NCBI GenBank assembly: GCA_035495555.1 | Contig: DATJFQ010000108.1 | Location: 1-6,179 of the forward strand | Source of the DNA: DATJFQ01 sp035495555 | GTDB taxonomy: Bacteria > Acidobacteriota > Vicinamibacteria > Vicinamibacterales > 2-12-FULL-66-21 | DNA length: 6,179 bases | Reading direction: 5' to 3' | Shown here: positions 1 to 5,409 of the stretch, piece after piece | Layout of the letters: each line of letters starts with the position of its first letter | Numbering within the stretch: position 1 is the first letter of the stretch | Program-made: the position numbers and the translations under genes | Notes under the pieces: model-generated | The model's input: the letters and a program-made list of their open reading frames with translations, nothing else | Database searches by the model: none | Told to the model about the DNA's origin: nothing

Positions 1-13
1 AATAACCGCAGGC

Positions 14-26
14 TCCCGAGTCGGGA
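14..26. promoter_or_regulatory. 13-base palindrome upstream of the nucleotidyltransferase cassette
   Basis: TCCCGA-G-TCGGGA is a perfect palindrome with 6-base arms around one central base. It can be lengthened slightly by pairing GG (11-12) with CC (27-28) over a bulged C. It ends about 30 bases before the putative -10 box of the two-gene cassette. It could be an operator for cassette autoregulation or the end of a terminator hairpin of a gene to the left. No T-tract follows it, which makes the terminator reading weaker. The function is inference. Confidence 0.4.
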
Positions 27-54
27 CCTCGCGGCGCGACACACTATGGCCCGC

Positions 55-60
55 TATACT
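55..60 (+). promoter_or_regulatory. -10 box (TATACT) placed for a leaderless transcript
   Basis: TATACT matches the bacterial -10 consensus at five of six positions and ends 6 bases before the ATG at 67. A transcript started at the usual distance would begin at or next to that ATG, so the mRNA would have no leader. I see no good -35 at 16-18 bases spacing. The box would fall inside the reading frame if translation began at the upstream ATG at 46, which favours the start at 67. Confidence 0.45.
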
Positions 61-66
61 GATGGT

Positions 67-261
67 ATGAGCTCGGATCAGCTCGCGCAGGAGCTCCAAC
101 GCGACCCGGTCATCGAAGCTTACAAGGCAGGTATCGATCGATCGCTGCTGCGAGAACGCCTGAAGCGCAGCCCCGCCGAACGCGTCGAAGACCTTGCTGC
201 CCTCGCCCATTTCGCAGAGCAGTTAGCGCGTGCCGGCGCAGCATTGCGTCCACCACGATGA
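67..261 (+). CDS. small helical partner protein of a nucleotidyltransferase (antitoxin-like)
   Basis: This 64-residue, highly charged protein is predicted to be almost entirely helical, with no signal peptide or membrane segment. The core reads DPVIEAYKAGIDRSLLRERL (residues 13-32), followed by a helix with KRSPAERVEDLAALAHFAEQ. I recognise this pattern (DPVIEAYK..-D-.-L-RE-LK.S..ER...L...FAE.L) from small uncharacterised proteins encoded directly before stand-alone nucleotidyltransferases, but I cannot name a family accession. Its stop codon overlaps the start of the next gene (ATGA at 258-261), so the two are translationally coupled. An in-frame ATG at 46 would add seven residues. I prefer 67 because the TATACT box lies between the two starts and because the family-like part begins after residue 10. 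By position and size it could be the antitoxin or a structural subunit of the nucleotidyltransferase. That role is inferred from context only. Confidence 0.72.
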   Translation: MSSDQLAQELQRDPVIEAYKAGIDRSLLRERLKRSPAERVEDLAALAHFAEQLARAGAALRPPR

Positions 262-740
262 CAGATTTCGGTGCGCTGATTGCCGCGCTTGCAGATGCTG
301 GCGTGGAGTTCATCCTGGTCGGCGGCGTCGCAGCGACGGTGCACGGGTCGGCGCGACTCACGCGTGACGTCGATGTCGTGTACAAGCGAACGGCAGGCAA
401 CATCGAGCGGCTCGTCGCAGCGCTCACGCCGCATACGCCATACCTGCGGGGAGCCCCGCGTGGCCTCCCATTCTCGTGGGAGCCGGCTACGATCGCGCGC
501 GGCTTGAATTTCACCCTCACGACCGCGATCGGGGACCTCGATGTCCTCGGCGAAATCACCGGTGGAGGAGGTTTCGAACAGCTGGCGCCTCACTCGCAGG
601 TGGTGAGGATTTTTGGCCGAGACGTTCTGTGTCTCGACCTCCCGACCTTGATTCGAACGAAACGCGCGGCGGGTCGGCCCCGCGACTTCGAAGCTGTCGC
701 TGAACTTGAAGCCATCCAGGAGGAGACGCGCGGCGAATGA
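258..740 (+). CDS. minimal nucleotidyltransferase (MNT/AbiEii-like fold)
   Basis: This is a 160-residue soluble protein with the signature of the polymerase-beta nucleotidyltransferase superfamily. The GG motif is LVGGVAATVHGSAR (residues 20-33). It is followed by the paired carboxylates D37 and D39 (TRDVDVV), and a third acidic position comes from GDLDVL (D93/D95). The tail carries K135-RAAGRPRDF, an element that recurs in AbiEii-type and related stand-alone nucleotidyltransferases. All catalytic carboxylates seem intact, so it should be able to transfer a nucleotide to a protein, RNA or small-molecule target. The target is not visible. The start codon overlaps the end of the small upstream gene and there is no Shine-Dalgarno, which supports translational coupling. 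Such pairs are often toxin-antitoxin or defence modules, but some are housekeeping or unassigned. The biochemical class is secure; the toxin role is only a hypothesis. Confidence 0.82.
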   Translation: MTDFGALIAALADAGVEFILVGGVAATVHGSARLTRDVDVVYKRTAGNIERLVAALTPHTPYLRGAPRGLPFSWEPATIARGLNFTLTTAIGDLDVLGEITGGGGFEQLAPHSQVVRIFGRDVLCLDLPTLIRTKRAAGRPRDFEAVAELEAIQEETRGE

Positions 741-750
741 GTTAACCCGC

Positions 751-766
751 GCGCCTCAAAAGGCGC
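751..766. terminator. hairpin between convergent genes, possible bidirectional terminator
   Basis: GCGCCT-CAAA-AGGCGC is a perfect 6-bp GC-rich stem with a 4-base loop. It sits in the 51-base gap between the nucleotidyltransferase stop (740) and the rpsT stop (792), which converge on it. There is no T-run on either strand, so it is not a classical intrinsic terminator. Because it reads the same from both sides, it could serve both transcripts. Confidence 0.45.
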
Positions 767-791
767 AACTCGAGCGCGCAACGTTGCGACG

Positions 792-1064
792 TCAGGCGGC
801 CGTGCGTTTGGTGACGCGCTTCGCCAGGCGGGACTTGTAGCGTGCCGCCGCGTTGCGGTGAATCACGCCTTTACCTGCCATCCTGTCGACGAGCGACATC
901 GTGTCCCGAAGGGCGTCCTTCACCTGCGCGGGGTCGTTGGCGTCAACGGCCACGCGGATGGCGCGGAGGGCGCCACGCAACCGGCTGCGCAGGTTGCGGT
1001 TCGCCTCGCGGCGGACGACGTTCTGACGATGGGCCTTGAGAGCTGACTGGTGTCGTGCTGCCAT
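792..1064 (-). CDS. rpsT: 30S ribosomal protein S20
   Basis: This 90-residue, strongly basic protein has the S20 pattern. An N-terminal helix carries MAARHQSALKAHRQN, followed by NRNLRSRLRGALRAIR. The C-terminal hallmark is LVDRMAGKGVIHRNAAARYK (residues 58-77), then SRLAKRV. S20 binds 16S rRNA early in assembly of the small subunit body. Its length is normal for the family. I chose the ATG at 1064 because the family begins with MA(N/A)-x-KSA or similar. The GTG at 1088 would add eight non-conserved residues and would swallow the likely -10 box. There is no clear Shine-Dalgarno. The gene lies 33 bases downstream of the S4-domain gene on the same strand. It could be co-transcribed with it as well as using its own promoter. 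Confidence 0.95.
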   Translation of the reverse strand: MAARHQSALKAHRQNVVRREANRNLRSRLRGALRAIRVAVDANDPAQVKDALRDTMSLVDRMAGKGVIHRNAAARYKSRLAKRVTKRTAA

Positions 1065-1078
1065 ATACAAAAGGTCAG

Positions 1079-1087
1079 ATTGTATCA
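1079..1087 (-). promoter_or_regulatory. extended -10 promoter of rpsT
   Basis: On the minus strand TGA-TACAAT matches an extended -10 element (TGn plus a hexamer matching TATAAT at five of six positions). It sits in the short gap between the S4-domain gene and rpsT. I find no recognisable -35, which is usual for extended -10 promoters. The predicted transcript start is about 8 bases before the rpsT ATG, so the leader would be too short for a normal ribosome binding site. Confidence 0.45.
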
Positions 1088-1097
1088 CAGCCGCACG

Positions 1098-1478
1098 TCA
1101 GCCGCGCTCTTTCATCCGCCGCAACGCGCGGCGCTCGCGGCGGTCCGGAGCGCCGGCGGACGCGGGGCGCGTGAACGGTGCCGCCATCCGCGCAATCCGG
1201 CGCAGTTCGAGCTCTTCGGCCGTCGGCTTCGGCGTCAGGTCCTCGTACAGCTGCCGCGCCTCAGCTTTCGGAACGTGTTGTTCGGTCAGCCCGCGCACGA
1301 CGACTTTCTGACGTCGCCCGAACCGCTGCGTGATTTGGATCTCGTCGCCTTCGCGGATTTCGCGGTTCGGCTTCGCGGCGTGGCCGTTTACGTCGACCTT
1401 GCCGCCCTCGCACGCACGCTTAGCCTCCGAACGCGTTTTGCACAGGCAGGCGATGTCGAGCCAGACATCAAGGCGCAT
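1098..1478 (-). CDS. S4-domain RNA-binding protein, Hsp15-like
   Basis: This 126-residue basic protein has an S4 RNA-binding fold in residues 1-60. The motif MRLDVWLDIACLCKTRSEAK is followed by A-C-EGGKVDVNGHAAKPNREIREGDEI, the typical S4 helix-turn-strand. The segment GLTEQHVPKAEARQLYEDLTP (residues 63-83) resembles the Hsp15 (HslR) family, which binds the stalled 50S subunit carrying nascent peptidyl-tRNA. The C-terminal tail (KPTAEELELRR to the end) is arginine-rich and ends in RRERRALRRMKERG, as is common for Hsp15-like proteins. I prefer the ATG at 1478 over the GTG at 1481, because the family starts MRLD and the difference is one residue. It is followed by rpsT on the same strand, which fits a translation-related role. 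The exact role (ribosome rescue or assembly) is inferred from the family. Confidence 0.85.
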   Translation of the reverse strand: MRLDVWLDIACLCKTRSEAKRACEGGKVDVNGHAAKPNREIREGDEIQITQRFGRRQKVVVRGLTEQHVPKAEARQLYEDLTPKPTAEELELRRIARMAAPFTRPASAGAPDRRERRALRRMKERG

Positions 1479-1483
1479 CACTC

Positions 1484-1489
1484 ATTATC
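1484..1489 (-). promoter_or_regulatory. -10-like box (GATAAT) in front of the S4-domain gene
   Basis: GATAAT on the minus strand matches TATAAT at five of six positions and ends 5 bases before the ATG at 1478. If used, it would give an essentially leaderless mRNA. There is no convincing -35 at normal spacing. The region where a -35 would sit is inside the inverted repeat at 1500-1595. A single hexamer match is weak evidence alone. Confidence 0.3.
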
Positions 1490-1499
1490 GCGCCTGATC

Positions 1500-1595
1500 A
1501 ACTACACAACTGCTCAACTACCAACCACGCAAGGTGCGTTCCCGAGGCTTGGAACCAGGACCTTGAGTAGTTGGTAGTTGCGAAATTGCGTAGTT
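1500..1595. repeat. 96-base imperfect inverted repeat of CAACTAC-type units
   Basis: The left arm (1500-1535) and right arm (1560-1595) are both 36 bases and pair without gaps at 30 of 36 positions. Each arm contains AACTAC at its outer end, an internal CAACTACCAAC block, and CAAGG at its inner end. Inside, GTTCC (1538-1542) pairs with GGAAC (1551-1555) around an 8-base loop, so the whole element can fold into one long hairpin. It fills nearly all of the 120-base gap between the permease stop and the S4-domain start. It could end the permease transcript, but no T-run follows. Its units recur at 4612-4671, on the other side of the padR-permease operon. It may be a REP- or MITE-like palindromic element; I do not recognise a named family. 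Confidence 0.75.
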
Positions 1596-1598
1596 TTC

Positions 1599-4223
1599 TT
1601 AATCGCCTCTCAAAACGTCTGCAGGTGCGATCCTTGCGGCCCGGGCAGCGGGCACCCAGGTCGCGATCAGGGCGACGACCCCGATGAGCAGCGTGACGGT
1701 GCCAAGGGTGAGCGGATCGCGTGCGCTGAGGCCGACCAGAAACGATCGGGCAAGCGGTGCGGTCCAGAGCGCGAGGGCGAGGCCTGCGAGGGTTCCGGAC
1801 ACCACGGGACGAAGTCCCTGCGTGACGACAAGGCGCCGGATTTGATCCGTTGTGGCGCCAAGCGCGACACGGATGCCGATCTCCCGTGTTCGTAAGGCGG
1901 CGACGTACGACGCCACCCCGTAGATGCCGACGGTCGCGAGCAGGAGGGCAAGCGTGCTGAAGCAGGCGAACAGCATCGCGCCCATCCGCTGCGGCATCAC
2001 GAGATCGCGAACGCGCCAGGCGAACGTGCTGACGTCATAGACGGGCACGTCCGGATCGATGCTGCGAAGCTGCGCAGCAACGGGACCGAGCAGCGCCGCT
2101 TCGTTGGCATCGGTTCGCACCAACAGATGTGCAGGGTCGGTCGAACCGTACGCATCTTGCGCGAACGGCAGATACATGTACGCGACCGGCTTTTCGTCGA
2201 TGGATTCCACGCGTGCGTCCTCGACAACGCCGACGATGGTGATCCAGTGATCCCCGCCGGCTGACGCGCGTCCACCTATCGGATCGCGTCCGCCCCAATA
2301 GGTGCTCGCTGCGGTCTCGTTGACGATGCCCACGAGCGGCGCGCCGCGACGATCGGCGTCGGTGAAGGTCCGCCCGCGAAGCAGCCGCGTGCCGGCCGCG
2401 CGGAAATAATCCGGGCCGACCGCCGCGTTGTAAAAGGCGACCTCTTCGCCGGGCCGCGGATGGTACCCATCGACGGCCGCGGTGAACACGCGCGAGCCGT
2501 TGGTGGGGATCAGTGACGTCCACGCCACTGCGGTCACGCCCGGCAGATGTCGTACGCGAGCGAGCGCGTCGGTGTAATACGCGCCGGCGCGCGCCGCGGT
2601 GTAGCGCGCGACGCCGAGATTGACCGAGGCGGTCGCGACGCCGTCGACCTTGAAGCCGAGCGGCGTGTCGAGCGCGCTCGCGAGGCTGCGAAGAAACAGC
2701 CCGGTGCCGGCGAGCAGGACGAGGCTGAGCGCCACCTGCACCGCAACGAGCGTGGAGCGCAGCCGGCTGCGGCCGGTCGTCGCGCGCGATTGACTGCGAA
2801 GCGAGCTGAGCACGTCGAGGCTTGCCGCCCGCCACGCGGGTGCGAGGCCGAACAGGAGCCCTGTGACACAGGCGACGAGCGCGGTTGCGGCGAGCGCCGT
2901 TCCGTTGATTCGGAGATCCAATGCGTCGATGGCGATGCCGCCAGGCAGCTCGAAGCGGCCCAGCACCGCCAACAAGCCGGTGGCTACCAGCAGCGCAGCC
3001 GCCCCGCCTGCCAGCGCGAGCACGAGGCTCTCGACCAGGACTTGCCGGGCTATGCGAATGCGGCCTGCACCAAGCGCGAGCCGCACGCCGATTTCGCGAG
3101 CGCGCACGACCGCGCGCGAGAGGAACAGGTTGGCGAGATTCGCGCAGCCAATCACCAGCGCGAGCGCCACGACGCCGCCCAGGAGCAGGATGAAACGCGA
3201 CACGCTCGCCGCATCCCGGCCGAGCGCGCGCATGCGGAGCGGGGTCAGCACGAATGCCTCGTCGCGATTCGTCGTTTTTTCGTCAGCGTGATTCTGCCGG
3301 TAGATGCCGTCGAGCATCGTCGCAGCGGCCGCTGGCGTGACGTCGCTTCTCAGCCGGACGACGACGTTGAGCCACTGCATCCCCCTCGTCTCCAGCATGT
3401 CCGGCCGCGAGAAGAAACCGGTGCGGATCTGCGGTGTCGCGGAAATGGGGAAGTACACGGCGGTTGTGTCGGAAGGTCGGACGCCGCGAAACCCTTCGGC
3501 CGTGACGCCGACGACGGTGACGGGCTGCCCATTCGCGCGGATCACGCGACCGATGACGGCGGGATCGCCACCAAAGTGAGACTGCCACCAGCGGTAGCTC
3601 AGGACCACGACGATCGGCCCAGCCTTTTGATCGTCTGCCGGGCCGAACACGCGGCCGGCAGCGGGAGGCACGCCGAGCGTTCCGAAGTAGTTGCCGGATA
3701 CGAAATTCGCGTCCACCAGAGAGGCGTTGCCGTTGGAGATGAGGTTGACGCGCCCCCCGGACGTGGCGGCGGCGCCCGCGAACAGGTCACCGCGCGCGGC
3801 GAACGCCTTGTAGTCGGGATACGACGTCGACCAGTTGAGTGCGTAGAGCTGATCGATCTGCGAGACCTTCAACGGGCGGAGCAGCGTGGCATCCGCCAGG
3901 CTGAAGATCGCGGTGTTTGCGCCGATGCCCAGTGCGAGCGTCGCGATGACGGCGAGCGTCACGGTGGCGTCGCGCCTCAACATCCGGACCGCGTGAACGA
4001 CATCCTGTGCCAGACCGGTCATCGCCACTCCTTGCAGCACCGCGGCCCACTCGCGCGCGAGTGCTGTCGCCAGATCGAAGAACAACGGGCCTAGCGCCCG
4101 CGCGCCTCGGCGGGACACCGCAGCGCTGGCGCACTGGAGCATCTCCTTCCCATGTGCGCGACGGAGCGCTGGCGGGAAGAAGAAGAGCAGGAGCGAATAG
4201 AAACGAAGGGCAGCTGGTTTCAC
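1599..4223 (-). CDS. ADOP-type ABC transporter permease (duplicated MacB/FtsX architecture)
   Basis: This 874-residue membrane protein matches the acidobacterial duplicated orphan permease architecture. Residues 1-66 form an N-terminal extension with PPALRRAHGKEM. A first membrane segment (about 88-110, ATLALGIGANTAIFSL) leads to a MacB-type periplasmic domain (about 115-325). The first FtsX block has segments near 342-366, 397-420 and 441-462 and contains REIGVRLALGAGRIR (376-390). A second unit starts with a segment near 490-512, then a second periplasmic domain (about 520-730). The second FtsX block has segments near 746-772, 805-825 and 838-858, with REIGIRVALGATTDQIRR (780-797). It ends with the family-typical PAARAARIAPADVLRGD. 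MacB-like proteins drive periplasmic transport or mechanotransmission using an ATPase. No ATPase is encoded here, hence 'orphan', and the substrate is unknown. The start is a GTG overlapping the padR stop (GTGA at 4220-4223), so translation is coupled. The frame is intact. Confidence 0.93.
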   Translation of the reverse strand: MKPAALRFYSLLLFFFPPALRRAHGKEMLQCASAAVSRRGARALGPLFFDLATALAREWAAVLQGVAMTGLAQDVVHAVRMLRRDATVTLAVIATLALGIGANTAIFSLADATLLRPLKVSQIDQLYALNWSTSYPDYKAFAARGDLFAGAAATSGGRVNLISNGNASLVDANFVSGNYFGTLGVPPAAGRVFGPADDQKAGPIVVVLSYRWWQSHFGGDPAVIGRVIRANGQPVTVVGVTAEGFRGVRPSDTTAVYFPISATPQIRTGFFSRPDMLETRGMQWLNVVVRLRSDVTPAAAATMLDGIYRQNHADEKTTNRDEAFVLTPLRMRALGRDAASVSRFILLLGGVVALALVIGCANLANLFLSRAVVRAREIGVRLALGAGRIRIARQVLVESLVLALAGGAAALLVATGLLAVLGRFELPGGIAIDALDLRINGTALAATALVACVTGLLFGLAPAWRAASLDVLSSLRSQSRATTGRSRLRSTLVAVQVALSLVLLAGTGLFLRSLASALDTPLGFKVDGVATASVNLGVARYTAARAGAYYTDALARVRHLPGVTAVAWTSLIPTNGSRVFTAAVDGYHPRPGEEVAFYNAAVGPDYFRAAGTRLLRGRTFTDADRRGAPLVGIVNETAASTYWGGRDPIGGRASAGGDHWITIVGVVEDARVESIDEKPVAYMYLPFAQDAYGSTDPAHLLVRTDANEAALLGPVAAQLRSIDPDVPVYDVSTFAWRVRDLVMPQRMGAMLFACFSTLALLLATVGIYGVASYVAALRTREIGIRVALGATTDQIRRLVVTQGLRPVVSGTLAGLALALWTAPLARSFLVGLSARDPLTLGTVTLLIGVVALIATWVPAARAARIAPADVLRGD

Positions 4224-4576
4224 CGGACACGCACCCGCTTCGCGCGTGCCGCGCCGACGAGCGTCTCCATCCGCGCGGTTTCTGCCTGCAGAACGGCTCG
4301 CCCGAGCGGCGTCATCCGGTAGTACCGCCGCCGCTCGTCGTCCAAATCCGGATCCGGTCGTTCGTCGGCCTCTTCGGCGAGGCCGCTCGCAAGCATGCGT
4401 TTGATCGTGCCGTAGAGCGTGCCCGGTCCCATGCGGACGGCTCCGGACGTCAGACGCTCTACTTCCTGCATGATGCCGTAGCCGTGACGGTCGCCATCAG
4501 CCAGCGCGAGCAGGATGTGTGCGATGGCCGGCGTCAGCGGCAGGAAGTCGAAGGGATCTGGTGTGCGCCGCGGCAT
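4220..4576 (-). CDS. PadR-family transcriptional regulator
   Basis: This 118-residue protein has the PadR winged-helix fold. It begins PDPFDFLPLTPAIAHILLALADG, then has the recognition region HGYGIMQEVERLTSGAVRMG (residues 31-50). PGTLYGTIKRMLASGLAEE (51-69) follows, and the wing carries DDERRRYYRMTPLGRAVL (79-96). PadR proteins are usually repressors released by a ligand or stress signal. The short C-terminal part (97-118) suggests the small subfamily 2 form, with a single dimerisation helix. I chose the ATG at 4576 because the upstream alternative (4624) would read through the promoter and operator and adds no family-like residues. The stop overlaps the permease GTG by four bases, so regulator and permease form one operon. 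The palindrome directly in front of the gene makes autoregulation likely. The inducer cannot be inferred. Confidence 0.93.
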   Translation of the reverse strand: MPRRTPDPFDFLPLTPAIAHILLALADGDRHGYGIMQEVERLTSGAVRMGPGTLYGTIKRMLASGLAEEADERPDPDLDDERRRYYRMTPLGRAVLQAETARMETLVGAARAKRVRVR

Positions 4577-4594
4577 ATATCCGTAACGGATATA
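4576..4594. promoter_or_regulatory. 19-base palindrome, likely PadR operator
   Basis: TATATCCGT-A-ACGGATATA is a perfect palindrome with 9-base arms around one central base. One end touches the first base of the padR start codon; the other covers the -10 box of its promoter. PadR-type regulators generally bind short AT-ended dyads at their own promoters. The symmetry, location and AT-rich ends together make this the likely operator. Binding here would block RNA polymerase for both padR and the coupled permease. Confidence 0.72.
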
Positions 4595-4617
4595 GCATGG
4601 AGAGCGAAAAGGATCAA
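4589..4617 (-). promoter_or_regulatory. promoter of the padR-permease operon
   Basis: On the minus strand TTGATC (4617-4612, four of six to TTGACA) and TATATC (4594-4589, four of six to TATAAT) are separated by exactly 17 bases. A TGC directly in front of the -10 resembles the extended -10 TGn. The expected transcript start is about 6 bases before the ATG at 4576, giving an almost leaderless mRNA without a Shine-Dalgarno. The -35 hexamer lies within the edge of the CAACTAC repeat cluster, and the -10 lies within the palindrome. Confidence 0.55.
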
Positions 4618-4671
4618 CTACCAACTACACAAGGGCAACTACACAAGGGCCAACTACTCGAGGCGTCAACT
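4612..4671. repeat. direct repeat cluster of CAACTAC units with a 14-base tandem duplication
   Basis: CAACTAC occurs at 4615-4621, 4622-4628, 4636-4642 and 4651-4657, followed by a partial CAACT at 4667-4671. The 14-base string CAACTACACAAGGG at 4622-4635 is repeated exactly and without a gap at 4636-4649. The opening GATCAACTAC (4612-4621) is identical to 1496-1505 at the inverted repeat on the far side of the operon, and the CAAGG end is shared as well. I see no good second arm here, so this copy looks like half of an element or a decayed one. It occupies the gap between padR and the lytic transglycosylase gene. Confidence 0.7.
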
Positions 4672-4687
4672 CCGAGACATCCTCGAG
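4657..4687. terminator. hairpin downstream of the lytic transglycosylase, possible weak terminator
   Basis: CTCGAGG (4657-4663) and CCTCGAG (4681-4687) are perfect 7-base inverted copies separated by 17 bases. They lie 27-57 bases past the transglycosylase stop on the minus strand, where a terminator would be expected. The loop is long and no T-run follows on the minus strand. It may equally be a degenerate part of the neighbouring repeat cluster. Confidence 0.3.
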
Positions 4688-4713
4688 CGCTGGCGCGGTG
4701 CCAAGTGGCGTAG

Positions 4714-5409
4714 CTATTGAATTTTGGCAGGGCGCATCGGCGCAGCCCCGGCCGTCTGCTTGTTCGAATAGTGCACGACCGGCTGGCCGCCGACGATTTC
4801 CACGGTCCTGTAGACGCCCGGGGATACGCGCGAGGTCGAGGGTGCGGCGTTGCGGATGCGCGCGACGTAGTTGCGCGTCTCGCGGTAGGGGGGAATTCTT
4901 CGACCGTACTTATCGACGGCGCCTGGACCCGCATTGTAGGCGGCGAGCGCCAGCCCTTCGTCGTTGTATCGATCGATCAGCGAGGCGAGATACGCGGTGC
5001 CCGCGCGGATGTTCTGCTCGGGATCGTACGCGTTGCTCACGCCGTACTCCGCCGCGGTCTCCGGCATCAACTGCATCAGACCCATCGCGCCTTTGACGGA
5101 GCGCGCGCGCGGATTGAACCCGGATTCCGCCTGGATGACCGCGCGTACGAGGTCGGGACTAAGGCCCTGACGCGACGCGTGTTCCTCCACGAGCGCTCCA
5201 AACCGCTCTGCCCGTGACACGACAAGCGGGCGGGTCGTGCGGATCGTGCCGTTCGTCGGCGCCACGGCGTAGCTGCGCGCCGCGCCATCCCTGGGCTTGT
5301 CCGACATGACCAGGTTCCCCGCCGCGTCCTTCCACGTGTAGATCTGCGCCGACGCGACGACGGGAGTCGACGCGATCAGGGCGGCAGCGAGCAGGAGGTG
5401 GCGCAGCAT
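4714..5409 (-). CDS. lytic transglycosylase, DUF4124 plus SLT domain
   Basis: This 231-residue exported protein has a signal peptide at residues 1-22 (MLRHLLLAAALIASTPVVASAQ, cleavage after ASA or near it). It is followed by a DUF4124-like segment (IYTWKDAAGNLVMSDKPRDG, residues 23-42). The SLT domain begins around 70. The catalytic glutamate is E95 in IQAESGFNPRA. GAMGLMQLMPETA follows (107-119), then NIRAGTAYL (133-141), AAYNAGPGAVDKYGR (156-170) and YRETRNYVARI (175-185). These are the standard motifs of Slt70/MltC-type enzymes, which cleave the MurNAc-GlcNAc bond of peptidoglycan with 1,6-anhydro product formation. The start at 5409 was chosen because a proper signal peptide begins there. 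The reading frame stays open to 5646, but that part does not look like protein. No clear Shine-Dalgarno precedes the ATG. It is transcribed away from the lipoprotein gene at 5695. DUF4124 may mediate wall or protein contacts; that is inference. Confidence 0.92.
   Translation of the reverse strand: MLRHLLLAAALIASTPVVASAQIYTWKDAAGNLVMSDKPRDGAARSYAVAPTNGTIRTTRPLVVSRAERFGALVEEHASRQGLSPDLVRAVIQAESGFNPRARSVKGAMGLMQLMPETAAEYGVSNAYDPEQNIRAGTAYLASLIDRYNDEGLALAAYNAGPGAVDKYGRRIPPYRETRNYVARIRNAAPSTSRVSPGVYRTVEIVGGQPVVHYSNKQTAGAAPMRPAKIQ

Noticed and set aside
1065..1088. GTG start of S20 at 1088
   Set aside because: The added eight residues are not conserved in S20 and would include the extended -10 box. 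The ATG at 1064 gives the normal family start and length.
1050..1577. Plus-strand open frame of 175 codons over rpsT and the S4-domain gene
   Set aside because: It runs antisense to two well-supported genes and through the palindromic repeat, and its translation has no domain-like features.
2547..4094. 515-codon open frame on the plus strand across the permease gene
   Set aside because: Its translation is rich in Arg, Glu and Gly with no domain pattern. It is the antisense shadow of the permease in GC-rich DNA, and the minus-strand frame has clear MacB/FtsX motifs throughout.
4615..4671. CRISPR-like array from repeated CAACTAC units
   Set aside because: The repeats are only 7-14 bases, adjacent or irregularly spaced, and no unique spacers of constant length are present. 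There are no cas genes nearby.
4691..4719. Decayed second arm of the 4612-4671 repeat (CCAAGTGGCGTAGCTATTG)
   Set aside because: The reverse complement matches the CAACTAC-CAAGG unit only with several gaps, so the pairing is not convincing.
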